From NCBI RefSeq assembly GCF_023283825.1, contig NZ_JAKILD010000006.1, forward strand, positions 1-64,000: a stretch of DNA of 64,000 bases. The letters run 5' to 3'. Below are positions 1-8,901 of this stretch, piece by piece. Every line of letters begins with the position of its first letter. The first letter of the stretch is position 1. Below the pieces are notes generated by a model. The model searched no databases and was not told where the DNA came from. It saw only the letters and a list, made by a program, of their open reading frames with translations. Made by a program: the position numbers and the translations under genes. The DNA is from Shewanella olleyana (lineage in GTDB: Bacteria; Pseudomonadota; Gammaproteobacteria; Enterobacterales; Shewanellaceae).

Positions 1-1
1 A

Positions 2-64
2 ACCAACAATATTGCTCAAGATGTGTTTTTAAATAAACGTCGTGAAATGCGTATAAACCAATAA
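2..64 (+). CDS. C-terminal end of an unidentified protein (partial)
   Basis: Twenty sense codons run from the window edge in frame 2 to a TAA at 62-64, giving a basic tail ending RREMRINQ. A strong terminator follows within seven bases, which is the main reason to believe a gene ends here. There is too little sequence to name the product. Confidence 0.4.
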   Translation, partial: TNNIAQDVFLNKRREMRINQ

Positions 65-70
65 AATAAA

Positions 71-96
71 ACCCCCACTTTAAAAAAAGTGGGGGT
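71..96. terminator. Bidirectional rho-independent terminator
   Basis: A perfect 10-bp stem (71-80 with 87-96, rich in C/G) has a six-base A/T loop and T-rich sequence on either exit side. It serves the gene ending at 64 and, on the other strand, the symporter operon ending at 182. Confidence 0.85.
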
Positions 97-110
97 TTGT
101 CATTAATCTG

Positions 111-133
111 AAGAGCGCCTAAGCGCTCTTTTA
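111..133 (+). terminator. Second hairpin, terminator-like
   Basis: An 8-bp stem (111-118 with 123-130) has a CTAA loop and is followed by a short T run on the plus strand. It lies between the first terminator and the symporter stop and may back up plus-strand termination. Confidence 0.5.
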
Positions 134-181
134 GTGAAAGCATTTCCGAATACGTTAATGCTATTCGATTAATCAATGATT

Positions 182-1900
182 CTAGTGATCGTGCGCTTCA
201 CCTGAACCTTTAGGGAAACGAATTGACTCAACCATTGCCACCACATCATCAGGTATTTTCTTAGTCACTTTCGTTACTGCAAATGCAACACCAAAGTTAA
301 TGAACATTCCCACCAAACCAAAGCCTTCAGGTGAGATACCTAAGAACCAGTTATCACTGACGTTGGCACTTGGATTAATAAACTTAAAGTAAGCAATATA
401 AGCCGCTGTACATAGTAGGCCAGACAACATACCTGCAATCGCACCTTCTTTATTCACAGTCTTAGAGAAGATACCCATGATAATTGCAGGGAACAGTGAT
501 GATGCAGCTAATCCGAATGCAATTGCTACCACCGCGGCCACAAACCCTGGAGGGTTAATCCCGAAGTAACCGGCCATCACAACACCTAAACCTGCTGCAA
601 TACGTGCATACTTGAGCTCTTCCTTATCGGAAATATCCGGCATTAAATTCTTCTTCAATAAATCGTGCGATACCGAAGTCGAAATAACCAATAATAAACC
701 TGCTGATGTTGAAAGTGCTGCAGCTAAGCCACCCGCTGCAACAAGTGCAATAACCCATGCAGGCAGTGAAGCAATCTCAGGAGTTGCTAGTACCATGATA
801 TCGCGGTCAATCTTCATTTCATTAGCATCACCATTGGTATAATAGATGTTGCCATCATTATTCTTATCATCCCAAGTAATAAGACCTGTTTTTTCCCAGT
901 TCTTAATCCACTCAGGCGCTGATTCATAAGAAACACCAGTTGAATCTGGACCATTGATTGTTTCAATCATATTTACACGAGAGAACGCTGCTAATGCTGG
1001 AACTGTTGTGTACATGATTGCAATAAATACTAATGCCCAACCTGCAGAAACACGTGCATCTTTAACTTTAGGCACAGTGAAGAAGCGAACAATAACATGT
1101 GGTAAACCTGCCGTACCGAACATTAATGCACCCGTGATAAAGAACACATCAATCATGCTCTTCGAGCCTTCGGTATATTGGGCAAACCCGAGTTCAGCCG
1201 ACAATCCATCGAGCTTATCAAGTAAGTACACCCCCGTACCATTACCTGCAGCATCAACCATTTCAGCACCAAAACCGATTTGAGGTAAAATATGACCTGT
1301 CATCATCACTGAGATGAAAATAGCTGGCACCATGAAGGCAAAGATAAGTACGCAGTACTGAGCAACCTGAGTATAAGTAATCCCTTTCATGCCCCCTAAT
1401 ACAGCGTAGAAGAACACCACAGCCATACCAATATATACACCGGTTTCCACGTCGACTTCTAAGAAGCGAGAGAACACCACGCCTACACCACGCATTTGAC
1501 CTGCAATATAAGTAAAACAGATAAAGATGGCACACACGACTGCAACGGTACGTGCAGCTTGTGAGTAGTAACGGTCACCGATAAAGTCTGGCACAGTAAA
1601 CTTACCAAACTTACGTAAATAGGGAGCCATACATAGCGCTAGCAGAACATAGCCACCCGTCCAACCCATTAAATAAACTGAGCCGTCATAACCTGTAAAT
1701 GAGACAATACCTGCAAGTGAGATAAATGATGCCGCTGACATCCAATCTGCTGCAGTTGCCATACCATTCATGACTGGTGGAACCCCACCACCAGCTACAT
1801 AGAATTCTTTAGTAGAACCAGCACGAGACCAAATGGCAATACCGATATATAGGGCAAAAGTGACCCCAACAATGAGATAAGTTAACGTTTGAACATCCAT
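182..1900 (-). CDS. Sodium:solute symporter, large subunit (VC_2705/ActP-like)
   Basis: This 572-residue inner-membrane carrier of the SSS family has about 13 hydrophobic segments and is expected to import acetate or a similar small organic acid with Na+. Family signatures are the N-terminal segment with KEFYVAGGGVPP, the run ATAADWMSAASFISLAG, and YAVLGGMKGITYTQVAQY near residue 170. A hydrophilic insert with D/N-rich sequence around residues 330-370 is typical of the long VC_2705 subfamily rather than of E. coli ActP. It lies 10 bases after the small DUF4212 protein, the usual partner of this subfamily, so the pair probably forms one transporter. The substrate is inferred, not shown. Start is the ATG at 1900. 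Confidence 0.9.
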   Translation of the reverse strand: MDVQTLTYLIVGVTFALYIGIAIWSRAGSTKEFYVAGGGVPPVMNGMATAADWMSAASFISLAGIVSFTGYDGSVYLMGWTGGYVLLALCMAPYLRKFGKFTVPDFIGDRYYSQAARTVAVVCAIFICFTYIAGQMRGVGVVFSRFLEVDVETGVYIGMAVVFFYAVLGGMKGITYTQVAQYCVLIFAFMVPAIFISVMMTGHILPQIGFGAEMVDAAGNGTGVYLLDKLDGLSAELGFAQYTEGSKSMIDVFFITGALMFGTAGLPHVIVRFFTVPKVKDARVSAGWALVFIAIMYTTVPALAAFSRVNMIETINGPDSTGVSYESAPEWIKNWEKTGLITWDDKNNDGNIYYTNGDANEMKIDRDIMVLATPEIASLPAWVIALVAAGGLAAALSTSAGLLLVISTSVSHDLLKKNLMPDISDKEELKYARIAAGLGVVMAGYFGINPPGFVAAVVAIAFGLAASSLFPAIIMGIFSKTVNKEGAIAGMLSGLLCTAAYIAYFKFINPSANVSDNWFLGISPEGFGLVGMFINFGVAFAVTKVTKKIPDDVVAMVESIRFPKGSGEAHDH

Positions 1901-1910
1901 GATTTATTCC

Positions 1911-2177
1911 TTAGTCTTCGTGTACATCATATTTTTTGTCTAAAGCATTCGCTTTCGCTACATACACAAAAATTAGTGCAACAAACACATACATGGCACC
2001 TTGTTGTGCAAACCAAAAACCTAATTTAAACCCCATAAAAGTAATTTCGTTTAGTACGTCCACTAATAAAATGCCGCACCCAAAAGATACAAACGCCCAA
2101 ATTGCGAGTAGTTTTAAAACTAATCGTAAATTTTCGCTCCAATATCCATTTGCCTTGTCTTCATTTTCAAAAGCCAT
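1911..2177 (-). CDS. Sodium:solute symporter small subunit (DUF4212)
   Basis: An 88-residue protein with two predicted membrane helices (about residues 20-42 and 50-75), preceded by a short charged, aromatic N-terminus containing YWSENLRL. This matches the small partner (DUF4212) found directly upstream of VC_2705-type symporters. It is the first gene of a two-gene operon with the large subunit. The start ATG has a clear AGGGGAG ribosome-binding site. A CRP-like palindrome lies about 55-75 bases upstream, which fits catabolite control of an organic acid transporter. Confidence 0.88.
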   Translation of the reverse strand: MAFENEDKANGYWSENLRLVLKLLAIWAFVSFGCGILLVDVLNEITFMGFKLGFWFAQQGAMYVFVALIFVYVAKANALDKKYDVHED

Positions 2178-2231
2178 TGTGACTCCCCTGTGCTAATTAT
2201 TTTTAAAGTCGATTGTTAATCTAGCAACTCA

Positions 2232-2253
2232 AAATGTGACGACAATCACGACC
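2232..2253 (-). promoter_or_regulatory. Predicted CRP binding site upstream of the symporter operon
   Basis: AAATGTGA, six bases, then TCACG gives a perfect left half-site and a 4-of-5 right core compared with the CRP consensus. It is about 55 bases upstream of the DUF4212 start. The role as an activator site is inferred from position. Confidence 0.55.
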
Positions 2254-2683
2254 TTAGTCTATAGCTAAGGATGCACGGCAAAGTGCCAATACAATAAAAA
2301 CATTAAATTCATCAACTTAACCAACCTAATTTGATTTAACACTTATATTGGCAATGCTACCTGTTTAGACCAAGGTCGAATTAAAAAAGTATTAAAATGA
2401 TGAGAAAGATGAAGAAATAGATAACTAATAGATGGAAATTAATAAAATAACGAGGAAACACACAATCGTTTTGTTGTGGGTGTACCATTTTTAAGATATT
2501 GAGGCAGGGAAACTTAATGAGAGAATACTAATCATATCCTCTTTAGAAAGGAGTAAATTAAGTTCGTTGGAAATAAGAGCCACCGAAGAATGCTCTGATT
2601 ACTGACAGATTGAATAATCGAAAAAATTAACATACCAGAATGGCTTTTACTGAATATTTATTAAGGGTCACTGTCTAGGGATT
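2254..2683. other. Intergenic stretch without a recognisable gene
   Basis: AT-rich sequence between the symporter promoter and the broken regulator. Stops occur in all frames read, and no helix-turn-helix coding remnant could be recognised. Confidence 0.5.
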
Positions 2684-3143
2684 ATGTTGACGTCTGAAGT
2701 ATTCATAGCGAAAGTAAAAAGAGGGATGGCGCGTCGAGAAATGCTTTCACTTTTTGACAATAGTACAGCAGTTCCCCAGTAGCCGCTTAGATTGGTTTCA
2801 CGACAAAAAGGGAGCGGGAAGCCAACATCATTTAGAGCAATGCTTACCGAACAAAACGTCAATATCAATGTCATTTTATATCGCTACTGCTCAACTTGAG
2901 CGTGTACTTGTAGTTTATATAGCTCGAGGTAACGCCGACATTGGCTTTGGTTGTCAGGCGGTTGCTGTAGAAAGTGGCCTGCACTTTATTCCCAAGCTTA
3001 CCGAGTCATTTGAGTTTGTTATGTCCCAAAGTATCTTTTTTAGACGTCAGCTGCAGACATTAATCACCTTGCTGAATCAGCCACAAACCAAGCAATTGGC
3101 TAACTTACTATCAGGTTATCAACTAAAAAAAAGTGGCGAATGA
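2684..3143 (+). pseudogene. Broken PBP-like (molybdate-type) transcriptional regulator
   Basis: Two frames together spell a PBP_like substrate-binding domain. The frame starting at 2684 reads through a TAG at 2780-2782 and then gives RLVSRQKGSG, the family's R(F/L)VNRQ-GSGT loop. It hits a TGA near 2895, while the frame that is open from 2754 to 3143 continues the domain with ARGNADIGFGCQAVAVESG and LHFIPKLTESFEFV. One nonsense codon and one frameshift are therefore needed to explain it. The usual N-terminal DNA-binding part is missing or too decayed to see. In this family the domain senses molybdate-like or other small ligands. The open part could be mistaken for a real 129-residue gene. Confidence 0.6.
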
Positions 3144-3288
3144 CTTTGGCGTGGACAGTAAAGAGCGCCTCATGAGTTTATAAGTCTTTCTGATGACATA
3201 AAACAAAATGATCCTAATCACGTCAAAGGCTTGTACTAGCTGAATAAGGCAGGTAGTATTTTTTTATAATAATGACAAGGATGATTCA

Positions 3289-5481
3289 TTGAATAAGCAA
3301 TCCATTAATCCACAACACCTTATTTTTGCACTTGTTCTTGGTGTACTCGGTTTCGCCATCAACTGTTACCCCATCCCCATTTTTGCCAATGTTCAATTGG
3401 TGATAGGTAATACTTTTACCATTATTTCTGCAGTTATTTTGGGACCTTGGTATGCCTTAATCACTGCTATTTTGAGCGCTTCAGGTTTAATGCTGACTTG
3501 GGACAGCCCTCACGTCTACTTAATATTCGGTGTCGAAGCTTTGTTTATTGGTTATTCTCGCAGGAAAGGCTTATATCCATTATATGGTAGCGCGCTCTAC
3601 TGGCTAACTATCGGTATGCCACTGACCTACCTTTATATGAAAACCTTTAGTGATTTACCTGACAGCCATATGCCCTTTGCTATTATAAAACAAGGGATTA
3701 ACGGATTAATCTACGCAAGCTTAGCTTCATTACTCATTATATTAATACCCAAACTTTGGTCATTCAATGGCCAAAGTATTGCTAAAGCTCGCCGCTCTTT
3801 TAATGATCAAGTCACCTATTTCATGACGCTTATGCTGACCTTATGTCTGTTAATTTCGGCGCTGACATTCAATTATTTATTCTTAGATAAACAGCAAACC
3901 CTATTACATCGAAATTTAACCGATACTACGGTTCACTTAAGCTACGCTACTGAGCAATATATTGATAACCATATAAAAGTTGTCGAATACGCAGCAAACT
4001 TTCTCAGCTTAGCCAATACGAGCAGTGATGAATGGCAACCTATGCTGAGTAAATTACACAGTAACTATCCAAGTTTTATCACCATGCTTATTGCTAATGA
4101 TAAAGCCCAAGTGGTTGCAGGCAGCCCAGGTGTGATGATGTTAGATGAAAATAACATCATCAAGGATATGTCGATTAAAGATAGAGATTATTTCATTGAA
4201 TCATTTCACAACCGTCAGGTATACGTTTCACCAGTATTTCAAGGGCGAGGATTTGGTAACGATTCAATCATTGCCATAAGCGCACCGTTTTACAATGGCA
4301 ACAACGAAACCAAAGTAACAGGTATTATCGAAGGCTCACTTGATTTAAGCTTCTTTTCCAGTATTGATAACCAAAATAACTTTGGTGATAAAGAACTACT
4401 TGTTTTAGTCGATAATAATAATCAAATTATTTATGCCACATCAGAACTTGGATTAACTAAACACGAAGAGTTTAAGTACTCAAATGATAAAGGCCAGTAC
4501 CACATTGCGTTAGATGTGATTAAAATTAATAATTTAGAAGCCACTTCACCTGATCATGTTTATACCAAAAAGCAATTGAGTAATGGTTGGCAACTTTATG
4601 TACTTCAGCCACTTTCGCCATTATTAAAAACAGCCGAAACCCAGATGTTGGGTACATTTATACTGCTGATTATCTCAATTATCCTCACTTCATTAATTTC
4701 GAGAAAAGTATGCCAGTTACTCACTGCCCCATTAGAAATTGTCGCGAATCAATTTGGACAAATGAGTAATGAAGCACTAAAAAGACAAGTTATCGATGAA
4801 AACTCCTCTAAAGAAGTATTTAATTTGTATGAACGCTTAACTTCCAGTAAACGGGCTTTGTTGAAGCACCAACTCGAATTGGAAGAAACTGTAGCGATTC
4901 GCACCGATGAGTTAGAGCAAGCCAATAAAAAACTATTGGCACTGGTGGACGAAGACCCACTTACTGGTTTAAAAAACCGCCGTTATGCCGAAGATAAATT
5001 TGATGGGTTATTGGATTTTTGTTTACGTGGCGAACATGCAATTACAATCGTTATTCTCGATTTAGACTTTTTCAAAAAAGTAAATGATACCTACGGACAT
5101 CTAGCAGGTGATGAATGTTTACGAGTGGTTTCTAAACTGCTTAAAAATGAATTTAAACGTGATACTGATATCGTTGCCCGATATGGCGGTGAAGAGTTTT
5201 TATTGATTTTACCGCTATCCAATGCGCTTAAAATTGAGCAACACTTAAATAACTTCAAACAAAAACTTTCCGAAGTTGTTATCACCTCACCTACAGATAA
5301 CCAAGTGTTCTCGGTTACCACCAGTATTGGTGCGATCACAGCAAATGCGAGTTTCTCACCTGAGATAGATTTGTGGATTAAAATCGCAGATGACAACCTA
5401 TATACTGCTAAAGAGCAAGGTAGAAACAAAGTCATTATTAATGTGGTTAATGAAGATTCAGAGGAAATTAAGGCTCAATAA
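3289..5481 (+). CDS. Membrane diguanylate cyclase with dCache sensor and GGDEF domain
   Basis: A 730-residue c-di-GMP synthase. Order of parts: a cluster of about five membrane helices (residues 10-160), another helix near 180, a periplasmic dCache-like region (about 200-450), a helix near 455-475, a HAMP-like linker and short coiled coil, then a GGDEF domain from about 555. The active-site loop reads RYGGEEF near residue 633, with an RxxD product-inhibition motif (RDTD) five residues before it, so the enzyme should be active and feedback-controlled. Translation starts at TTG 3289, eight bases after AAGG; the ATG at 3281 runs directly into a stop. The last 14 bases overlap the convergent hydrolase gene. 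The dCache ligand is unknown. Confidence 0.88.
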   Translation: MNKQSINPQHLIFALVLGVLGFAINCYPIPIFANVQLVIGNTFTIISAVILGPWYALITAILSASGLMLTWDSPHVYLIFGVEALFIGYSRRKGLYPLYGSALYWLTIGMPLTYLYMKTFSDLPDSHMPFAIIKQGINGLIYASLASLLIILIPKLWSFNGQSIAKARRSFNDQVTYFMTLMLTLCLLISALTFNYLFLDKQQTLLHRNLTDTTVHLSYATEQYIDNHIKVVEYAANFLSLANTSSDEWQPMLSKLHSNYPSFITMLIANDKAQVVAGSPGVMMLDENNIIKDMSIKDRDYFIESFHNRQVYVSPVFQGRGFGNDSIIAISAPFYNGNNETKVTGIIEGSLDLSFFSSIDNQNNFGDKELLVLVDNNNQIIYATSELGLTKHEEFKYSNDKGQYHIALDVIKINNLEATSPDHVYTKKQLSNGWQLYVLQPLSPLLKTAETQMLGTFILLIISIILTSLISRKVCQLLTAPLEIVANQFGQMSNEALKRQVIDENSSKEVFNLYERLTSSKRALLKHQLELEETVAIRTDELEQANKKLLALVDEDPLTGLKNRRYAEDKFDGLLDFCLRGEHAITIVILDLDFFKKVNDTYGHLAGDECLRVVSKLLKNEFKRDTDIVARYGGEEFLLILPLSNALKIEQHLNNFKQKLSEVVITSPTDNQVFSVTTSIGAITANASFSPEIDLWIKIADDNLYTAKEQGRNKVIINVVNEDSEEIKAQ

Positions 5482-7072
5482 ATGCCTCCATTTGTTCAAT
5501 CATAAATGGATAAAAGGGATTCCATTTTTGCCTTAACATTTCAGCAGCGGGGATCCCAAATAATCCTCGCTCGCCAGTAAATTTCGCTTGGCCAATTTGA
5601 ATATGGTTTGTTTCCTTTAGATAATTAGGGCCATATAAAGGATCTGATTCAGGAAAAGGCAATGCTACATGGGAAAGTGAGTAAACCCCGCGAGGCCATT
5701 CAAGCGCTAATGGCTTAGAAGTTTGACTATCGCCCCCCCCCATTTCATGTTGTTGGACAATTGCTTGCTGGGAGGTAGTTTGTTGAGCACTTGTCATTTG
5801 AACACTGCTTTGTTGAATACTAGTTTTTTGAACTCTAGTTTGTTGAACATAGTGCTCACGTTTAATGTCATTTTCAATCATGGTTAGCTTATAGTTCATG
5901 GCATTAATTAGCCATATAGATGACATCTCTTCCATAGGATCATTAACGATAAGTTGGCGGTTATTTGGGTTACGATTAATATCAAAAATAACAAGTTCAT
6001 GTTTATCAGAAGGTAAAAATTGGTATAAATGATCCACTACAGCAGTAGAAGACACAGTATCGTCAGCCAATGATTGAAAGGTGAGTATAGGCGGCAATGC
6101 CTGTAATTGCCGATTGTTCATTGTCGATGTGATTTGATAATTCCGCTGTGATAGTTGATAAACCACATCACCGGCATTCACCGCAAATGAGGCGTATTTA
6201 AACGGGTCATATTCAACAGAAATGCTGTTCCAAAATAGCTTTTCATAACCTAATACATTGCCTAACATCGCTTGCCACTTAGCGCCGGCAGCAATGGGCT
6301 GAAGACCAATAGCTGGTGATATAAATACCATCCCCGAATACACAGGTTGAATAGTTTCTGGCTTACTAGCGCTTACTGAATCATTAGACGTTACAGAATC
6401 AATAGAAAGAGTACCCGAAACAGTCTTAGCACTATTTTCCAACTCGAGATTTAATGCCAACGCTGCCCCCGTTGAAAAACCAACAACATATAAAGGCTTA
6501 CCATTAAGCTTACTTTTCATGTGCTCAGTAGCAAGTTTTACCGCGCTAGCAAGATCTGGCCAAGCTATCCCGGTTAATCCAGCAGGAATGGTGCCGTGTC
6601 CTGGAAGTCTTAGGCCTAACACATAAGCAGAATCCCGAAAGTGTTTAGCTAAATGGGATATCGCATAGGGCGAATCAGACATACCGTGAATAAACAACAC
6701 ACCGTATTCAGCCGAAGGATTAGACCACTCAAATGAACGGTTCCAGTTGGTCTGCCACACTCTAGGGTCTGACAAGCTGCCCGTTTCATAGCGATTGATT
6801 GGTGAAGGTTTACTTGGCTGATAGGTTTGATAAATCTTATTATCGAGTTCGCTAAATAAATCCTTCTCAAGTGCCATGTACTCATCAAAGTTTTTTAAGC
6901 CAGATTGTTGATGATATTCATGTTTCAGCTCGGTAGTATGCCAAAGATCAAGTTCTGAGCGAGCATTAAGCAACCACACTGCAGCAGCTAGAAAAACAAT
7001 GATACTGCCAAAGAAGCCGTAAATTGCAAAAAATAGCAGTTGCTTAGTTGAGCCAATAACAATCGCTTTCAT
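5468..7072 (-). CDS. Membrane-anchored alpha/beta hydrolase with poly-G tract and Q-rich insert
   Basis: A 534-residue protein with one N-terminal membrane helix (about residues 12-34) and an alpha/beta-hydrolase fold. FIHGMSDSPYA is the oxyanion-side motif, GFSTG is the nucleophile elbow, and SLADDTVSS probably holds the acid. The likely catalytic His is in YSLSHVALPFPESDPLYG near the C-terminus. Between the acid and the His sits an insert of decayed repeats rich in Q, T and S (coded by 5749-5850), followed by GGG coded by nine consecutive G. The insert looks lineage-specific, and the G run could cause frameshifts. The substrate is unknown. The gene is convergent with the cyclase and divergent from the gene at 7189. 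Confidence 0.8.
   Translation of the reverse strand: MKAIVIGSTKQLLFFAIYGFFGSIIVFLAAAVWLLNARSELDLWHTTELKHEYHQQSGLKNFDEYMALEKDLFSELDNKIYQTYQPSKPSPINRYETGSLSDPRVWQTNWNRSFEWSNPSAEYGVLFIHGMSDSPYAISHLAKHFRDSAYVLGLRLPGHGTIPAGLTGIAWPDLASAVKLATEHMKSKLNGKPLYVVGFSTGAALALNLELENSAKTVSGTLSIDSVTSNDSVSASKPETIQPVYSGMVFISPAIGLQPIAAGAKWQAMLGNVLGYEKLFWNSISVEYDPFKYASFAVNAGDVVYQLSQRNYQITSTMNNRQLQALPPILTFQSLADDTVSSTAVVDHLYQFLPSDKHELVIFDINRNPNNRQLIVNDPMEEMSSIWLINAMNYKLTMIENDIKREHYVQQTRVQKTSIQQSSVQMTSAQQTTSQQAIVQQHEMGGGDSQTSKPLALEWPRGVYSLSHVALPFPESDPLYGPNYLKETNHIQIGQAKFTGERGLFGIPAAEMLRQKWNPFYPFMIEQMEAFIEP
5733..5741 (-). repeat. Homopolymeric G9 tract inside the hydrolase gene
   Basis: Nine C on the plus strand (nine G in the coding strand) code three glycines upstream of the putative catalytic His. 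A slip of one base would remove the C-terminal part. Confidence 0.75.
5749..5850 (-). repeat. Degenerate short tandem repeats coding a Q/T/S-rich segment
   Basis: On the plus strand, TTTGTTGAAC-like units recur about every 13-18 bases, giving QQTxVQ/TSxQQ patterns in the hydrolase. Copies differ at several positions, so the array is old or has expanded with slippage. Confidence 0.6.
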
Positions 7073-7188
7073 TTATCTATCCTTGAAGTCAGTAGGCAAG
7101 CTTTATGAACCGAGTTGATTTCTGCGCTAATTAACCATGATGTGTTCTCTATTAGAGTCTACCTTACAATAGTGATAATCTAATAAAA

Positions 7189-7812
7189 ATGATTGAATTC
7201 ACAGACATTAATATGACATCAGACCTGTATAACGATAAAAACTCTGGCTTTAAAATGGGTGTCGATAATCCAGACATTGCCTTTTACCTGCCAAACTTTC
7301 CACTCATGCCGAGCCCTAATATCGAGATTGATACTGAAACTAATAGCGAAATTGATAGCACTCTCAATATAGATATCGAAAAGCTAATCGAGTTGAACGG
7401 CAATCACTGGCGTAAAATTTTTACCATCATGGCAAAAATTACCGTGTTATATAACAATCAAGACAGCTGGCGTAGCCACAGAAATCAAGTGTTAAAGATC
7501 AATGATACTGGCTTGAAAACAGCACTTTTTATCAAGGCTAATAGGTTATGCGTAAACGCCAAGTTTCACATTATTTGTGGTCAGCAAGCATTTGATGACT
7601 TAACTGATGATTTGACTGATGATTTGACTAGCATAGGACATTTTACTCACTTAACAGATAGTAAAACTGTAACAGTCCTTGGCGACAAACAAAAAATAAT
7701 GGCGCATAAGCAAATACTTATTGCGCCATATTTAGACTATCGTCAATTTCCAAACCAGCTCATTTCCGAGCTTCGTGATTACATCAAACAGTCTGGCTGT
7801 ATAAACGACTAA
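7189..7812 (+). CDS. Uncharacterised protein with internal DDLT repeat
   Basis: A soluble protein of up to 207 residues with no signal peptide. A conserved-looking N-terminal core (VDNPDIAFYLPNFPLMP, then WRKIFTIMAKITVLY) suggests a genuine family; I think it may be the DUF6942 group but cannot confirm this. The start is uncertain: ATGs at 7189, 7213 and 7255 are all possible, and the last places the conserved core right at the N-terminus. An exact 12-base unit is nearly repeated three times (7594-7629), giving DDLTDDLTDDLT. It is transcribed away from the hydrolase gene with a 116-base gap. Function unknown. Confidence 0.7.
   Translation: MIEFTDINMTSDLYNDKNSGFKMGVDNPDIAFYLPNFPLMPSPNIEIDTETNSEIDSTLNIDIEKLIELNGNHWRKIFTIMAKITVLYNNQDSWRSHRNQVLKINDTGLKTALFIKANRLCVNAKFHIICGQQAFDDLTDDLTDDLTSIGHFTHLTDSKTVTVLGDKQKIMAHKQILIAPYLDYRQFPNQLISELRDYIKQSGCIND
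7594..7629 (+). repeat. Three tandem 12-base units
   Basis: GATGACTTAACT is followed by two exact copies of GATGATTTGACT. The unit keeps the reading frame, adding four residues (DDLT) per copy. Confidence 0.85.
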
Positions 7813-7869
7813 GCGTTAATAAACTAATCAACTTTTATCAACGGATGTTGCTTATATAAACAATCAAGC

Positions 7870-8700
7870 CTAGTCGTAAATGGTCGGAATTGGCTGACGT
7901 TTATGTTGAGTGCGTTTATAAATAGCAATGAGCTTATCTTCTACACTTGAATCAACAGACTTACCTTCTAAAAAGTCATCTATTTGATCGTAAGTCAATC
8001 CAAGTGCCACTTCATCTTCAAGTTGCGGCTTATCATCTTCTAAATCAGCTGTAGGCGCTTTTTTCACTAGCACTTCTGGCGCACCTAAAAAGCTCGCCAA
8101 TTGACGTACTTGACGTTTATTCAAGCCAAATAAAGGCGCTAAATCGCAAGCGCCATCACCAAACTTAGTATAAAAACCAGTAATATTTTCAGCACTATGA
8201 TCGGTGCCGACTACTAAACCGCCAGTAAGCCCAGCAATATGATACTGGGCAATCATTCGCATCCGCGCTTTAACATTGCCCCTCACAAAATCAAGGTTGT
8301 CATTCTCAGCAACAGTGATACCAGCATCCTCTAAACCAGATACTGTCGCGTTATGTACGCCAACAACACCATCTGCAATATTTACGGTAACTTGTTTAGA
8401 AGGTTGGATAAACTGACAAGCTAATTGAGCTTCATCTTCATCTTTTTGTACTTGGTAAGGCAAACGCACCGCAATAAATTGATAAGCATTTTCAGGATTG
8501 GCTTGATTCAAACTGTCGACAGCTAACTGGCAAAGTCTACCTGTAACTGATGAGTCAACGCCACCACTTATACCCAATACTAAACAGCGAGCATGGGCTT
8601 CAACCAATTTAGTTTTAAGGAACGCTACACGACGTTCAATTTCATAAGCTGGTTCAATCGCCTTAAGTACTTTCATTTCTCTTAAGATTTGTCCCTTCAC
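7870..8700 (-). CDS. nadE: NH3-dependent NAD+ synthetase
   Basis: Amidates nicotinate adenine dinucleotide to NAD+ using ATP and ammonia, the last step of NAD synthesis. The PP-loop ATP pyrophosphatase motif is [22 protein letters not shown] and [20 protein letters not shown] are the dimer-interface and substrate-binding signatures. The length of 276 residues fits the ammonia-dependent class, and no glutaminase domain is present. I place the start at GTG 8700 (MKGQILREM), six bases after GGAG, rather than at the TTG four codons upstream, which lies on the ribosome-binding site itself. It is a stand-alone gene. Confidence 0.93.
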   Translation of the reverse strand: MKGQILREMKVLKAIEPAYEIERRVAFLKTKLVEAHARCLVLGISGGVDSSVTGRLCQLAVDSLNQANPENAYQFIAVRLPYQVQKDEDEAQLACQFIQPSKQVTVNIADGVVGVHNATVSGLEDAGITVAENDNLDFVRGNVKARMRMIAQYHIAGLTGGLVVGTDHSAENITGFYTKFGDGACDLAPLFGLNKRQVRQLASFLGAPEVLVKKAPTADLEDDKPQLEDEVALGLTYDQIDDFLEGKSVDSSVEDKLIAIYKRTQHKRQPIPTIYD

Positions 8701-8855
8701 AATGCTCTCCAATTTAACTGTTAAATCTGTAGTAAGCGCTATTCAGCTCGATTTACTTACAATGAGGTAGTTAACCAATGTACCCAACATCCTACTGAAA
8801 TTTACCGCAGGTACAAGCACAAGTTGTCTGAATTTACCTTGTAGATTAAAAACAA

Positions 8856-8887
8856 AAAAGGCGACCATATTGCTATGGTCGCCTTTT
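8856..8887 (-). terminator. Terminator of gsk
   Basis: A 14-bp perfect stem (8856-8869 with 8874-8887), TTGC loop and T-rich exit on the minus strand, just after the gsk stop codon. Confidence 0.9.
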
Positions 8888-8901
8888 CATCAAATCTTCA
8901 C

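Noticed and set aside
2668-2874. Minus-strand frame over the broken regulator
   Set aside because: The plus strand explains the sequence better through the PBP-like motifs.
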